In this document: piece after piece, positions 24,518 to 34,161 of the stretch
How positions within the stretch are numbered: the first letter of the stretch is position 1
Layout of the letters: each line of letters starts with the position of its first letter
DNA from: Demequina silvatica
GTDB taxonomy: Bacteria; Actinomycetota; Actinomycetes; Actinomycetales; Demequinaceae
Length of the DNA: 64,000 nt
Assembly (NCBI RefSeq): GCF_000971215.1
Contig: NZ_BBMA01000002.1
Span: forward strand, 541,111 to 605,110
Direction: 5' to 3'
Translations under genes and position numbers: made by a program
The notes under the pieces: generated by a model
Told to the model about the DNA's origin: nothing
The model's input: the letters and a program-made list of their open reading frames with translations, nothing else
The model's database searches: none

Positions 24518-25942
24518 GTGAGAGCGGGCACTGTTCTGGGTGCGCGTTTCACCCTGCTTCGGGCGATCGACCACGACATCCCCGACATCGAGCGGCACCT
24601 CGCGGATGACACGCGCCTGGGTCGACGCACCGTGGTGGACGTGGTGCGGACCGCCGAGGACGCGTCCATCCGTCGCGAGGCGATGCGGGCGGCGCGGCTG
24701 CGCGACCCGCGCCTCGCGCGCATCGTCGCGACGGGCAGGGAGACGGTGGACGATGCCCCGGTCACCTTCGTGGCCGTCGAGCACGTCCCCGGTGCCTCCT
24801 TGGCAGACGTGCTCGCGCGTCACCGCATCGACGCGCGCCGCGCCGTCGCGATCGTGGGCGGCGCCGCTCGAGCCCTCGCCGTCGGACGGGCCGCGGGCCT
24901 CACCCACGGCTTCGTGCGACCGGGCTGCATCACCATCACCACCCGCGGCCGCGTGGTGGTGGCGGGCCTCGGCGTGGACGGCGAAGCGGCCGCGCATGCC
25001 GGCCTCGTCGACCCGCCCAGCGAGGAGCGCGACGCGCGCGAGCTCGCCCTCATCCTGGTGCGTGCGCTCACCGGGCTCGACCCCGACGAGGCCACGGCGG
25101 ACGACCTCCCGGACGGTCTGGCTCCGGCCGCCCGCACCCTCGCCGTGGACACGCTGCTCGGCGCGGGGCCCGCTGCGGTGGCTGACGTGGTGAACGCGCT
25201 CGCCTCCGCGGACGCGCGCGCCCTGATCGGCTTCGACGGTGCGGTCGACTCGCTGCCTCTCACGCCGCGCCTCGAGCGCGAGGAGGCGGAGCGCGCCGCG
25301 CGCGAGGCCGCCGAGGAGGAGCGCCGGCTCGAGGAGGAGCGCGCCGCGGCACGCGCGCTGGTCGAGGCGGGCACGCTGGTCGCCGCACGTTCCGCCGCCG
25401 AGGAGGCCCGCGCCACCGAGCTGTCCGACGGCGACCCCCACGCTCAGGTGCGTGCCGCCCTCGAGGAGTACGAGGCCCACGAGGCCGCGACGCAGGAGCT
25501 CGCGATCGCCCAGGCCCTCGCGGCCGAGCACGAGCGTGCCGTCGCGGAGGGGCGTGCGGTCGCGGCCCCGCCGGAGCCCGCGGACCGTCACGAGGCCGCG
25601 TTCGACACGCTCGAGATCATGGTCGCCGAGCAGAACCTGGTGCGCGAGAAGGGCACCTGGGAGCTGGTGCTCGAGGCGCTCCACCGTCGCTGGCCCGCGT
25701 CCGAGGGCATCGCGCGGTCGCTCCGACGCGCGCGCGAGCGCGCCAACAGCGGCGGACCCCTCAACGGCAGCCGGGTGGTCCTCACCGTCGCGATCGCCGG
25801 CATGGTGCTCGCCGTGATGATCGCGATGGCGTGGCTCGCCTCGCCGCTCGGCGACGACATCGTCATCGAGCAGGACCCCTCGGGCATCCCCAACCCGGCG
25901 GTCACCGCGACGCTCAACCCGTCACCCGATCCACAGTCGTGA
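24518..25942 (+). CDS. Membrane-anchored protein-kinase-like (pseudokinase) protein
   Basis: 474 residues from GTG 24518 (GGGGG about ten bases upstream); GTG 24488, directly after murJ, would add ten residues and has no ribosome-binding site. The N-terminal ~270 residues follow a Ser/Thr kinase outline (GTVLGARFTLLRAID, VAVEHVPGASLADVL) but the catalytic HRD and DFG motifs are absent (GFVRPGCITITTRGRVVVAGLG instead), so it is a pseudokinase. A charged coiled-coil (about 270-390, Glu/Ala/Arg-rich), one membrane helix (about 432-454) and a short outer tail follow. By synteny it is the detached partner of the MurJ pseudokinase that binds forkhead proteins in mycobacteria. Confidence 0.85.
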   Translation: MRAGTVLGARFTLLRAIDHDIPDIERHLADDTRLGRRTVVDVVRTAEDASIRREAMRAARLRDPRLARIVATGRETVDDAPVTFVAVEHVPGASLADVLARHRIDARRAVAIVGGAARALAVGRAAGLTHGFVRPGCITITTRGRVVVAGLGVDGEAAAHAGLVDPPSEERDARELALILVRALTGLDPDEATADDLPDGLAPAARTLAVDTLLGAGPAAVADVVNALASADARALIGFDGAVDSLPLTPRLEREEAERAAREAAEEERRLEEERAAARALVEAGTLVAARSAAEEARATELSDGDPHAQVRAALEEYEAHEAATQELAIAQALAAEHERAVAEGRAVAAPPEPADRHEAAFDTLEIMVAEQNLVREKGTWELVLEALHRRWPASEGIARSLRRARERANSGGPLNGSRVVLTVAIAGMVLAVMIAMAWLASPLGDDIVIEQDPSGIPNPAVTATLNPSPDPQS

Positions 25943-26055
25943 CGGCACCGAACACCCGCCGGCGCGCCCGGGAACACACGCCCCCTACCATCTGTTCATA
26001 GATTCGCCTCCCTGCCCTCCCCGGGCAGGGCCCCACCGTCACACAAGGAACAAAC

Positions 26056-27375
26056 GTGAGCGACACCCGCAACGTCATCATCGTGGGATCCGGTCCTGCC
26101 GGGTACACGGCCGCCATCTATGCCGCGCGTGCGGGTTTCCACCCGCTCGTGATCGCGGGCTCGGTCACCGCGGGCGGTGCGCTGATGAACACCACGGAGG
26201 TGGAGAACTTCCCCGGGTTCGTCGAGGGCATCCAGGGGCCTGAGCTGATGGAGACCCTGCAGGCGCAGGCCGAGCGTTTCGGCGCCGAGGTGATGTTCGA
26301 CGACGTCACCGCGCTCGAGCTGGACGGCCCGGTCAAGAAGGTCACCACGGGCATGAGCGGCGAGTTCATCGCCCACGCGGTGATCCTCGCGATGGGTTCC
26401 GCGTACCGCGAGCTGGGATTGGACGACGAGAAGCGCCTGTCGGGCAAGGGCGTGTCCTGGTGCGCGACCTGCGACGGGTTCTTCTTCCGCGACCAGGAGG
26501 TCGTGGTGGTCGGCGGCGGCGACTCCGCCGTCGAGGAGGCCACCTTCCTCACCCGCTTCGCGTCCAAGGTGTACCTGGTGCACCGTCGCGACGAGCTGCG
26601 GGCGTCGAAGATCATGGCCGACCGGGCCATGAACGACCCCAAGATCGAGTTCGTGTGGAACTCCGAGGTCACCGGCCTCGCCGGCGACGCCAAGCTGTCG
26701 GGCGTGCAGATCCGCAACCGTGTCACCGGTGAGGACAGCACGCTGGCCGCGACGGGTCTGTTCGTCGCGATCGGCCACGAGCCCCGCTCCGAGCTGGTCA
26801 AGGGCGTCGTCGACACCGACGAGGCCGGCTACGTCCTCGTGACCGGCCGCACCACCGCCACCAACATCGACGGCGTGTTCGCCTGCGGCGACCTCGTCGA
26901 CAACCGCTACCGCCAGGCCATCACCGCCGCAGGCTCCGGCTGCTCCGCCGCCCTCGACGCCCAGCACTTCCTCGACGCCCTCCACGCCGCATCGTCCACC
27001 GGCACGGAGACCGTCGCAGCGGCGGAGGCGGCGCCCGCCGCCGAGCTGCCCACCACGCCGGTCCCTGCCACCGTGGACTCGTTCCAGGCGGAGGTGCTGC
27101 AGTCCGAGGTGCCCGTGGTGGTCGACTTCTGGGCGACCTGGTGCGGCCCGTGCCGCGCCGTGGCGCCGCTCCTCGACGAGCTCGCGGAGGAGTACGCCGG
27201 CCGCCTCAAGGTGGTCAAGGTCGACACCGACGCCAACCCGCAGCTCGCGATGGCGTACGGCGTCACGTCCATCCCCACCATGAGCTTCTTCAAGGGCGGC
27301 GAGGTCGTGAAGTCCGTGGTGGGCGCGCGTCCCAAGCCCGCCCTCGCCGCGCTGTTCGACGAGGTCATCGCCTGA
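26056..27375 (+). CDS. trxB: Thioredoxin reductase-thioredoxin fusion
   Basis: 439 residues. Residues 1-312 are an NADPH-thioredoxin reductase: FAD motif [10 protein letters not shown], redox WCATC (Cys136, Cys139), NADPH motif [10 protein letters not shown] and ACGDL. An Ala/Pro/Thr-rich linker (313-338) joins a thioredoxin domain with FWATWCGPC (Cys363, Cys366) and the cis-proline SIPTM. Such fusions are known from Mycobacterium leprae. The linker begins with Ala-Ser-Ser encoded by a dispersed-motif copy (26989). GTG start behind AAGGAA. Supplies reducing power for cytoplasmic disulfide exchange. Confidence 0.97.
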   Translation: MSDTRNVIIVGSGPAGYTAAIYAARAGFHPLVIAGSVTAGGALMNTTEVENFPGFVEGIQGPELMETLQAQAERFGAEVMFDDVTALELDGPVKKVTTGMSGEFIAHAVILAMGSAYRELGLDDEKRLSGKGVSWCATCDGFFFRDQEVVVVGGGDSAVEEATFLTRFASKVYLVHRRDELRASKIMADRAMNDPKIEFVWNSEVTGLAGDAKLSGVQIRNRVTGEDSTLAATGLFVAIGHEPRSELVKGVVDTDEAGYVLVTGRTTATNIDGVFACGDLVDNRYRQAITAAGSGCSAALDAQHFLDALHAASSTGTETVAAAEAAPAAELPTTPVPATVDSFQAEVLQSEVPVVVDFWATWCGPCRAVAPLLDELAEEYAGRLKVVKVDTDANPQLAMAYGVTSIPTMSFFKGGEVVKSVVGARPKPALAALFDEVIA

Positions 27376-27455
27376 CCCGACCCGCGCATCGTCTCCAGCC
27401 ACGGGGGTCCAGCCGCATGACGGCTGGACCCCCGTGCGTCTGACAGACTGACCGC

Positions 27456-28766
27456 ATGAGCGACGGCACGCCCACCCCTCGCGAGGGAACCCGCCTCGAC
27501 CCCTGGTTCGGGTCGTACGCGCAGCGCGCGCACCAGATGCGCGCCTCCGAGATCCGCGCGCTCTTCGCCGTCGCCAGCCGTCCCGAGGTGGTGTCGCTGG
27601 CCGGCGGCATGCCGTTCATCGGCGGCCTGCCGCTCGAGGAGCTGGGCGAGATGACGCGCCGGATCATCGTCGAGCACGGCGAGGTGGCGCTCCAGTACGG
27701 CTCCGGGCAGGGCGACGTCACGCTGCGGGAGAAGATCCTCGAGGTGATGGCCCTCGAGGGCATCAGCGCGCATCCGGACGATGTGGTGGTCACCACGGGC
27801 TCGCAGCAGGCCTTGGATCTGGTCACCACGGTGTTCATCGATCCGGGCGACGTGATCGTCGCCGAGGCGCCGTCCTACGTGGGCGCGCTCGGCGTGTTCC
27901 GCGCGCACGAGGCCGAGGTGGTCCACGTCCCCATGGACGCGCACGGCCTCATCCCCGAGGAGCTCGAGACCACGCTCGCCCGGCTCAAGGCCGCAGGCAA
28001 GCGCGTGAAGTTCCTCTACACGGTGCCGAACTTCCACAACCCCGGCGGGGTCACGCTGTCGCTCGAGCGCCGGCCCCAGGTCCTGGAGATCTGCCAGCGC
28101 TACGGCGTGCTGGTGCTCGAGGACAACCCGTACGGCCTGCTCGGCTTCGACACCGAGCCGATGCCTGCCATGCGGTCGATGAGCCCCGAAGGGGTCATCT
28201 ACCTGGGATCATTCTCCAAGACCTTCGCTCCCGGCTACCGGGTGGGCTGGGCCGTCGCGCCCCACGCGGTGCGCGAGAAGCTGGTGCTCGCGTCCGAGGC
28301 CGCCATCCTGTCGCCGTCCAACGCCTCGCAGATGGCGATCGCGACGTACCTCGAGCACTTCGACTGGCAGGGCCAGATCAAGAAGTTCCAGGTGCAGTAC
28401 CGCGAGCGACGCGACGCGATGATCTCCTCCCTGGCGGAGCACATCCCCGAGGCGTCCTGGAACGTGCCCGACGGCGGCTTCTACGTGTGGGTGAAGCTCC
28501 CGGACGGGCTCGACGCCAAGTCGATGCTCCCGCGCGCGATCACCGCGCGCGTCGCCTACGTGTCGGGCAGCGCCTTCTACATCGACGGGACCGGCACGGA
28601 CCACCTGCGCCTGTCCTACTGCTTCCCCACGCCCGAGCGCATCCGCGAGGGCGTGCGGAGGCTCGCGACGGTGGTGGACGCGGAGCTCGAGACCGTCCGG
28701 ATCTTCGGCACCTCGGGAGGAGCCCGCGGCGATGCGGTCGACTTCCCGTCGCCCGACCTGTACTGA
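27456..28766 (+). CDS. PLP-dependent aminotransferase, class I/II (LysN/MocR-like)
   Basis: 436 residues of the fold-type I aminotransferase family. Evidence: LAGGMPFIGGLP at the N-terminus, LQYGSGQGDVTLREKI, GSQQALDLV, TVPNFHNPGGVTLS, LEDNPYGLLGF, and the PLP lysine in GSFSKTFAPGYRVGW. The sequence type resembles 2-aminoadipate/kynurenine transaminases; no HTH domain is fused. Substrate unknown. It is close upstream of a ddl-like gene (13 bases), a pairing seen near parAB in other actinobacteria. Confidence 0.9.
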   Translation: MSDGTPTPREGTRLDPWFGSYAQRAHQMRASEIRALFAVASRPEVVSLAGGMPFIGGLPLEELGEMTRRIIVEHGEVALQYGSGQGDVTLREKILEVMALEGISAHPDDVVVTTGSQQALDLVTTVFIDPGDVIVAEAPSYVGALGVFRAHEAEVVHVPMDAHGLIPEELETTLARLKAAGKRVKFLYTVPNFHNPGGVTLSLERRPQVLEICQRYGVLVLEDNPYGLLGFDTEPMPAMRSMSPEGVIYLGSFSKTFAPGYRVGWAVAPHAVREKLVLASEAAILSPSNASQMAIATYLEHFDWQGQIKKFQVQYRERRDAMISSLAEHIPEASWNVPDGGFYVWVKLPDGLDAKSMLPRAITARVAYVSGSAFYIDGTGTDHLRLSYCFPTPERIREGVRRLATVVDAELETVRIFGTSGGARGDAVDFPSPDLY

Positions 28767-28779
28767 CGAAGGGAACGTC

Positions 28780-29727
28780 ATGCACGCACTCATCCTCGCC
28801 GGCGGCCTGTCGCACGAGCGCGACGTCTCGATCCGCAGCGGACGCCGGGTCCAGGACGCGCTCCGTGGCAAGGTGGAGAAGGTCTCTTTGCTCGACGTTG
28901 ACACCGAGCTGATCCCGACTTTGCGCGCCGGCGACGTGGACGTGGTGTGGCCGCTCCTCCACGGCGCCACGGGCGAGGACGGCTCGCTCCAGGCCCTGCT
29001 CGAGCTCATGGGCGTGCCGTACGTGGGCACCACCTCCGGGGCCTCGCGCGTCGCGTGGAACAAGTCGGTCGCGAAGGCCGTGATGGGCCGCGCCGGGATC
29101 GACACCCCCGAGCACGTCACGCTGCCGCAGTCGCTGTTCCGCGAGGTGGGCGCCGAGCAGGTGCTCGACACGATCGTCGCGCGCTTCGGGTTGCCCGTGG
29201 TGGTCAAGCCCGCGCGGGGCGGATCCGCCCTCGGCGTCTCCGTGGTCCGCGACCGCGCCGACCTCGCCCGTGCGATGGTCCACTGCTTCGCCTACGGCGA
29301 CATCGCCCTGGTGGAACGGTTCGTCGAGGGCACCGAGGTCGCCATGAGCGTCCTTGGCACGGGGGACGATGCGCGGGTCCTGCCGGCGGTCGAGACGGTC
29401 ACCGACGGCGCGTACGACTACGACGCGCGCTACAACCCCGGCCGCGTCGAGTACTTCGCACCGGCACGCCTCACGGACGCCCAGGCCGAGCAGGCGGCGG
29501 CGACGGCGCTCACCGTGCACCGGTCGATGGACCTGCGCGACCTTTCGCGCATCGACATCATCCTCGACGGCGACGGCCGCGCCCAGGTGATCGACATCAA
29601 CATCGCCCCCGGGATGACGGAGACGTCGCTGTTCCCGCAGGCGGCCGAGGCCGCCGGACTGGACCTCGGCCAGGTGTACGGGGACCTGGTGCTGGGTGCC
29701 GCGCAGCGTGGTCCCGGCGCCCGCTAG
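28780..29727 (+). CDS. D-alanine-D-alanine ligase-like ATP-grasp enzyme
   Basis: 315 residues; ATG behind GAAGGGA. N-terminal ILAGGLSHERDVSIRSG with the family's Ser/His region, WPLLHGATGEDGS, VVVKPARGGSALGVSVV for ATP binding, LVERFVEGTEVAMSV, and the metal ligands in QVIDINIAPGMTETSL. Shorter than typical Ddl (about 350-370), so it is probably the second, origin-proximal ligase-like protein of actinobacteria rather than the main ddl. A full-consensus dispersed-motif copy (29363) encodes GDDARV in a surface loop. Confidence 0.85.
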   Translation: MHALILAGGLSHERDVSIRSGRRVQDALRGKVEKVSLLDVDTELIPTLRAGDVDVVWPLLHGATGEDGSLQALLELMGVPYVGTTSGASRVAWNKSVAKAVMGRAGIDTPEHVTLPQSLFREVGAEQVLDTIVARFGLPVVVKPARGGSALGVSVVRDRADLARAMVHCFAYGDIALVERFVEGTEVAMSVLGTGDDARVLPAVETVTDGAYDYDARYNPGRVEYFAPARLTDAQAEQAAATALTVHRSMDLRDLSRIDIILDGDGRAQVIDINIAPGMTETSLFPQAAEAAGLDLGQVYGDLVLGAAQRGPGAR

Positions 29728-29761
29728 GGGCCGGAACCAAGCATCGTCCCTGGTAGATCTC

Positions 29762-30748
29762 CTAGTCGGAGAATACTCCCGGGTCCTGCGGATCGATCAT
29801 CGCGACGATCCGGTTGAGATCGTCCACCGTTGCGAAGTCGATGGTGATGGATCCCTTGGTCCGTCCCAGCTTCACCTTGACGCGCGTGTCGAAACGGTCG
29901 CCGAGGCGTCCGCCCAGGTCATCGAGCGCCGGGGTGCGTGCCCCGGCACGCACGGCGCCTCGACGGGGCTTCGGCGTGTCGACGCCGAGCGCCACCGCCT
30001 CCTCCGTGGCGCGCACCGAGAGGCCCTCGGCGACGATGCGCGTGGCGAGGTGCTCCATCTGCTCGTGCGTCTCGAGGCCCAGCAGCGCGCGGGCGTGGCC
30101 GGCGCTGAGGACGCCCGCGGCGACGCGGCGCTGGACGGTCGCGGGCAGGCGCAGCAGGCGCAGCGTGTTCGAGATCTGCGGGCGCGAGCGGGAGATGCGC
30201 GTCGCGAGCTCCTCGTGCGTGATCCCGAAGTCCTCGAGGAGCTGCTGGTAGGCGGCGGCCTCCTCGAGCGGGTTGAGCTGGCTGCGGTGGAGGTTCTCGA
30301 CGAGCGCGTCGCGAAGCATGGCGACGTCGTCGGTCTCGCGGACGATCGCCGGGATCTCGGTGAGCCCGGCCTCCTTGGACGCGCGCAGGCGGCGCTCGCC
30401 CATGATGAGCTCGAAGCCCTCCCCCGTGGGGTTGGGGCGCACCACGATCGGCTGGAGGACGCCGATCTCCTTGATGGATCCGACCAGCTCCGCGAGCTCG
30501 TCCTCGTCGAACACCGTGCGGGGCTGGCGGGGGTTCGGCACCACGGAGTGCGGGTCGATGTGCGCGAAGCGCGCACCGGGCACGGGGACCAGCTCGCCGT
30601 CCTCGGACACCTCGGTGATGGTCGGCAGCGCCGCCGTCGACGTGTCGGAGAAGAAGACGTCGCGGGGACGCTCCCCGGTCTGGGCCTCGGGCTCGGTGGG
30701 GATCAGCGCGCCCAGGCCGCGGCCCAGGCCCCTCTTCGCCTTGCTCAC
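29762..30748 (-). CDS. parB: Chromosome partitioning protein ParB
   Basis: 328 residues. CTP-dependent DNA clamp that loads at parS and spreads to organise the origin. N-terminal [11 protein letters not shown], the CTP-binding [12 protein letters not shown] motif, a central HTH ([23 protein letters not shown]) that reads parS, and a C-terminal dimerisation domain. It overlaps parA by four bases (ATGA). Three parS sites lie within 2 kb. Confidence 0.97.
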   Translation of the reverse strand: MSKAKRGLGRGLGALIPTEPEAQTGERPRDVFFSDTSTAALPTITEVSEDGELVPVPGARFAHIDPHSVVPNPRQPRTVFDEDELAELVGSIKEIGVLQPIVVRPNPTGEGFELIMGERRLRASKEAGLTEIPAIVRETDDVAMLRDALVENLHRSQLNPLEEAAAYQQLLEDFGITHEELATRISRSRPQISNTLRLLRLPATVQRRVAAGVLSAGHARALLGLETHEQMEHLATRIVAEGLSVRATEEAVALGVDTPKPRRGAVRAGARTPALDDLGGRLGDRFDTRVKVKLGRTKGSITIDFATVDDLNRIVAMIDPQDPGVFSD

Positions 30749-31737
30749 TGCTTCTCCGATCCCGCGGCGCCGCGCACCGCGATGTCACGCGCGATCGCCG
30801 TGTAGGCGACGGCTCCCGACGAATGCGGGTCGTGGGTGATGACGGTCTGTCCGAAGCCGGGTGCCTCGGACACGCGTACCGAGCGTGGCACGGTCTGCTC
30901 GAGGGTCTGCGACGGGAAGTGCGACCGCACCTCGGACGCGACCTCGCGCGCGAGGTTGGTGCGGCCGTCGTACATCGTCAGGACGATGGTGGAGACGTGG
31001 ATGCCCTGGTTGAGGTGCTTGCGCACCATCTCAACGGTCTTCATCAGCTGCGTGAGCCCCTCGAGCGCGTAGTACTCGCACTGGATGGGGATGAGGACCT
31101 CGGTGGCGACCACCATCGCGTTGAGCGTGAGGAGCCCCAGGCTGGGCGGGCAGTCGATGAAGACGTAGTCGAGGTTCTTGCCGGGGCCAGCGAGGAGCTC
31201 CTTCACCGCGTCGTGCAGGCGGAACTCGCGCCGCACCACGGACACCAGCTCGATGTCCGCGCCGGCGAGGTCGATCGTCGCGGGCACGCACCACAGGGTG
31301 TCGATGTCCGGGCAGCGCTGCGCGACCTTGTTCATGGGCACGTCGTCGAGCAGGACGTCGTAGATGGACGGCGTGCCGGACCGGTGGTCGACGCCGAGCG
31401 CCGTGGAGGCGTTGCCTTGGGGGTCCGCGTCGATCACCAGCACGTTGGCCCCGCGCTTGGCGAGCGCCGCGGCGACGTTGACCGAGGTGGTGGTCTTCCC
31501 CACCCCGCCCTTCTGGTTGGAGACGGCGATGACGCGGGTGCGGGGCGGTCGCGGGAAGGTGGCCTCCTCGAGCTCCCGGCGGTGACGCTCCGTGGCCATC
31601 ATCTGCGCGGCGAGCGGGCTGCCGTGATCCTCCGCGAGTCCGTCGAACGGGTCCGATGTTTCACGTGAAACAGAGGGCAGGGTGCTGGACCTCTCGTCGT
31701 CGGTCACGTTCGTGTGCTGCGTCTGATCGGTCGACAC
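30745..31737 (-). CDS. parA: Chromosome partitioning ATPase ParA
   Basis: 330 residues; Walker-type ATPase that moves ParB-bound origins. Start taken as GTG 31737, which has GAAGGGAA at the right distance; the longer frame to 31824 would be translated across parS2. Deviant Walker [23 protein letters not shown] and FIDCPPSLG are clear. Residues 1-70 are a disordered N-terminal extension, part of which (VSRET) is encoded by the parS copy at 31657-31672. Confidence 0.96.
   Translation of the reverse strand: MSTDQTQHTNVTDDERSSTLPSVSRETSDPFDGLAEDHGSPLAAQMMATERHRRELEEATFPRPPRTRVIAVSNQKGGVGKTTTSVNVAAALAKRGANVLVIDADPQGNASTALGVDHRSGTPSIYDVLLDDVPMNKVAQRCPDIDTLWCVPATIDLAGADIELVSVVRREFRLHDAVKELLAGPGKNLDYVFIDCPPSLGLLTLNAMVVATEVLIPIQCEYYALEGLTQLMKTVEMVRKHLNQGIHVSTIVLTMYDGRTNLAREVASEVRSHFPSQTLEQTVPRSVRVSEAPGFGQTVITHDPHSSGAVAYTAIARDIAVRGAAGSEKQ
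31657..31672. other. parS site 1 (inside parA)
   Basis: Perfect 16-base palindrome TGTTTCACGTGAAACA, the conserved bacterial ParB-binding sequence. It is in the 5' part of the parA coding sequence, encoding Val-Ser-Arg-Glu-Thr. Confidence 0.97.
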
Positions 31738-31791
31738 GCAGTTCCCTTCTCGTTGTGCCGCGGTGAGCCGGTCGGGCCGCGCGGCGCACCA

Positions 31792-31807
31792 TGTTTCACG
31801 TGAAACA
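31792..31807. other. parS site 2 (upstream of parA)
   Basis: Perfect TGTTTCACGTGAAACA, 55 bases upstream of the chosen parA start, in the gap between rsmG and parA (31738-32020). The rest of this gap shows only GCTGTGGAGAG and GCTGTGGACG words that resemble weak DnaA boxes near the rsmG stop. Confidence 0.97.
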
Positions 31808-32020
31808 TGGTCCCTGACACACACGCTCCCGCCGTCGGCAGCGAGGCGGGAGGTCCTTCCCAGAGGTCACGACTCTACCGCAGAGCGCCGACGAGGCAAC
31901 AGGCGGCGGCCGGATGCCGAGGCCGCACTCGCCGGGCCAGGTCACCGGGTGCCATCTGTGGAGAAACCACCCGTGAGGGGCCATTTCCCGCACGAACCGC
32001 TGTGGAGAGCGCTGTGGACG

Positions 32021-32662
32021 TCAGCTGTGGGTAAGTACCACGACGGTGGTCGGCTCGACCCCGGCGATCGTCCCCGCGGAGTGGATCTCCCCGGTGAGGC
32101 GCTGCTTGCGCAGCGTGTACTTGGCGCGCTCGAGCTCGTCAGGGGCGCTGCGTCCCTTGAGAAGCACGAACTGACCGTGGTCGGTCAGCAGCGGCCGGCA
32201 CCACTTCACCAGCTTGTCGATGGCCGCCACCGCACGTGCGGTGATGACGTCGGCCTCGACCGACTCCGCGACCTCCTCAGCGCGGCCGCGCAGGATCTGC
32301 ACGTTGTCGATCCCGCACTCGCGCGCGGCCTCGAACAGCCACTGGGTACGTCGCTCCATCGGCTCGATGAGCACGTAGTCGCGGTCGGGATCCATGGCCG
32401 CGAGCACCAGGCCGGGCAGCCCCGCTCCCGAGCCGACGTCCGCGACGCGCCCCTCCCCCAGGAAGGGGTGCAGCGCCGCGGAGTTGAGGATGTGACGCTC
32501 CCACAGCCGGCCGACCTCGCGAGGACCGATCAGCCCGCGCTCGACGCCCTGGTCACGGAGCATGTCGGCGAACGCGAACACGCGAGGGTACGTGTCGCCG
32601 AAGTACTCACGGACTGCGGCGGATCCGTCCAGCGGATCCTGCTCGCGGGGGTCGTCGGTCAT
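32021..32662 (-). CDS. rsmG: 16S rRNA (guanine-527-N7)-methyltransferase
   Basis: 213 residues. S-adenosylmethionine-dependent; modifies G527 of 16S rRNA. Motif I VADVGSGAGLPGLVLA, PMERRTQWL, and the ITARAVA segment mark RsmG. It lies between jag and parA in the conserved origin-left block. Confidence 0.95.
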   Translation of the reverse strand: MTDDPREQDPLDGSAAVREYFGDTYPRVFAFADMLRDQGVERGLIGPREVGRLWERHILNSAALHPFLGEGRVADVGSGAGLPGLVLAAMDPDRDYVLIEPMERRTQWLFEAARECGIDNVQILRGRAEEVAESVEADVITARAVAAIDKLVKWCRPLLTDHGQFVLLKGRSAPDELERAKYTLRKQRLTGEIHSAGTIAGVEPTTVVVLTHS

Positions 32663-32665
32663 CGA

Positions 32666-32681
32666 TGTTTCACGTGAAACG
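32666..32681. other. parS site 3 (between rsmG and jag)
   Basis: TGTTTCACGTGAAACG, one mismatch at the last base from the perfect palindrome. It fills the short gap between the jag stop and rsmG start. Confidence 0.93.
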
Positions 32682-33161
32682 TCAGGCCGGCAGGACCACG
32701 ACGTAGCGCTGCGGGTCCTCGCCCTCGGACTCCGAGGAGAGCCCCGCCTCGAGCACGACGTCGTGGACCACCTTGCGCTCGAAGGCGTTCATCGCGGGAA
32801 GCGAGACGCGGTCGCCCGACGCGCGCACCTTGGCGATGGCCTCGCGCGCCTGCTCCGCGAGACGCTCGCGGCGGCCCGTGCGGAAGTCGGCGATGTCCAG
32901 CATGAGGCGGCTCACCTCGCCGGTGTCGGACTGCACCGCGAGACGCGTGAGGTCCTGGAGCGCCTCGAGCACCTCGCCGTCGGGGCCCACCAGGCGCTTG
33001 AGGTCCTGGCTCGGTCCGTCGGCGACGATCGCCACCTTGGCGCGACCCGCCTCCACGGAGATGTCGATGTCGCCATCCATGTCGAGGATGTCGAGCAGCT
33101 CCTCGAGGAAGTCCGCGGCGACGTCGCCCTCGGCCTCGAGCTTCTTGATGTTGTCGGTCAT
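32682..33161 (-). CDS. jag: Jag/KhpB RNA-binding protein (KH-R3H)
   Basis: 159 residues: a KH-like domain (about 15-85, with DIDISVEAGRAKVAIVADG and LVGPDGEVLEALQ) and an R3H domain (SLPAMNAFERKVVHDVV). It lacks the N-terminal Jag domain. Binds RNA, with KhpA as the usual partner, linked to cell elongation and division. Its ATG overlaps the yidC stop by four bases, so the two are translationally coupled. Confidence 0.93.
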   Translation of the reverse strand: MTDNIKKLEAEGDVAADFLEELLDILDMDGDIDISVEAGRAKVAIVADGPSQDLKRLVGPDGEVLEALQDLTRLAVQSDTGEVSRLMLDIADFRTGRRERLAEQAREAIAKVRASGDRVSLPAMNAFERKVVHDVVLEAGLSSESEGEDPQRYVVVLPA

Positions 33162-34153
33162 GACTCGTCCTTGGTGTCATCGGCCGGCAGGGCCTGGGGC
33201 TTGCTGCCGCCACGGTTCTTGCGCTTGGGCTGCTGGCGCTGCCCCGATCGCTTGCTCTCGTCCTCGATCGCGGGTGCCTGCTCGATCACCACGGCGTTCG
33301 GGTCCTCGCCCCGGCGGGCGGCCTTCCGGGCGGCCTTCGCCGCGAGGCGCTCCTTGTGCTGGCGCTCGGCCTCGGAGCCCGGGGTCGGGTTGTTGCGGAT
33401 CACGTAGAACTGCTGCCCGAAGGTCCAGATGTTGGTGGTGGTCCAGTAAATGAGGACACCCACCGGGAAGTTCGGGCCGGTGATCACGAAGATGAACGGC
33501 AGCGCGTACATGAGGATCTTCTGCTGCTGCGCCATCGGGCCCTCGAGGGCGGAGGCGGGCAGGTTCTTGCGCGTGAGCTGGTGCTGCGTGAGGAACGTGG
33601 TCGCGACCATCGCGATGATGAGCACCGCGGACACGATCTTCGCGGACATGCCCTCGGAGTTGAAGAACGTCTCGTTCAGGTGGGCGCCGAAGAAGGTCGC
33701 GTTGGCGGCCTGGTCGATGAGGTCCTGCGACAGCAGGCCGATCGGTCCGGCGTCGCCGCCCAGGTTGTAGTTGAGCACGCGGAACAGCGCGAAGAAGATG
33801 GGCGCCTGGATCAGCATCGGCAGGCACGAGGCGAACGGGTTCGTCTTGTGCTTGGAGTACAGCTCCATGGTCTCGCGGCTCATCGCCTCGCGGGACGCCT
33901 GGTCCTTCTTGCCCTTGTACTTGTCCTGAACCTTCTTGAGGTCCGGGGCGATCAGCTGCATCGCGCGCGACGCCTTGATCTGCTTGACGAACAGCGGGAT
34001 GAGGGCCGCGCGGATGGTGACCACCAGGCCGACGATCGCCAGCGCCCAAGTGATGCCGGCTGTCGGGTCGAGACCGATGAAGGTCCAGATCTGGTGCCAG
34101 ATCACCACGATGTTGGCGACCACCCACTCGAGCGGGTAGAGCAGAGTGTCCAC
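33158..34153 (-). CDS. yidC: Membrane protein insertase YidC
   Basis: 331 residues, the Gram-positive type without the large periplasmic domain. Five membrane helices; the hydrophilic-groove arginine lies in LVVTIRAALIPLFVKQIKASRAMQ, and NPFASCLPMLIQAPIFFALFRVLN and PVGVLIYWTTTNIWTFGQQ are conserved. C-terminal ~80 residues are basic and disordered, likely contacting ribosomes. It has no visible lipobox. Part of the rpmH-rnpA-yidD-yidC-jag-rsmG run. Confidence 0.97.
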   Translation of the reverse strand: MDTLLYPLEWVVANIVVIWHQIWTFIGLDPTAGITWALAIVGLVVTIRAALIPLFVKQIKASRAMQLIAPDLKKVQDKYKGKKDQASREAMSRETMELYSKHKTNPFASCLPMLIQAPIFFALFRVLNYNLGGDAGPIGLLSQDLIDQAANATFFGAHLNETFFNSEGMSAKIVSAVLIIAMVATTFLTQHQLTRKNLPASALEGPMAQQQKILMYALPFIFVITGPNFPVGVLIYWTTTNIWTFGQQFYVIRNNPTPGSEAERQHKERLAAKAARKAARRGEDPNAVVIEQAPAIEDESKRSGQRQQPKRKNRGGSKPQALPADDTKDES

Positions 34154-34161
34154 TGTTGTCC

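Noticed and set aside
22685-25684. A 999-codon open frame on the minus strand across DUF6049, murJ and the pseudokinase gene
   Set aside because: It is antisense to three well-supported genes, and its composition (Arg, Gly, Val, His, Asp-rich, no domains) is the mirror of GC-rich third positions in the real frames.
30745-31824. parA starting at 31824
   Set aside because: That frame begins inside the upstream gap, is read through parS2 and lacks a ribosome-binding site; GTG 31737 has GAAGGGAA at a proper distance.
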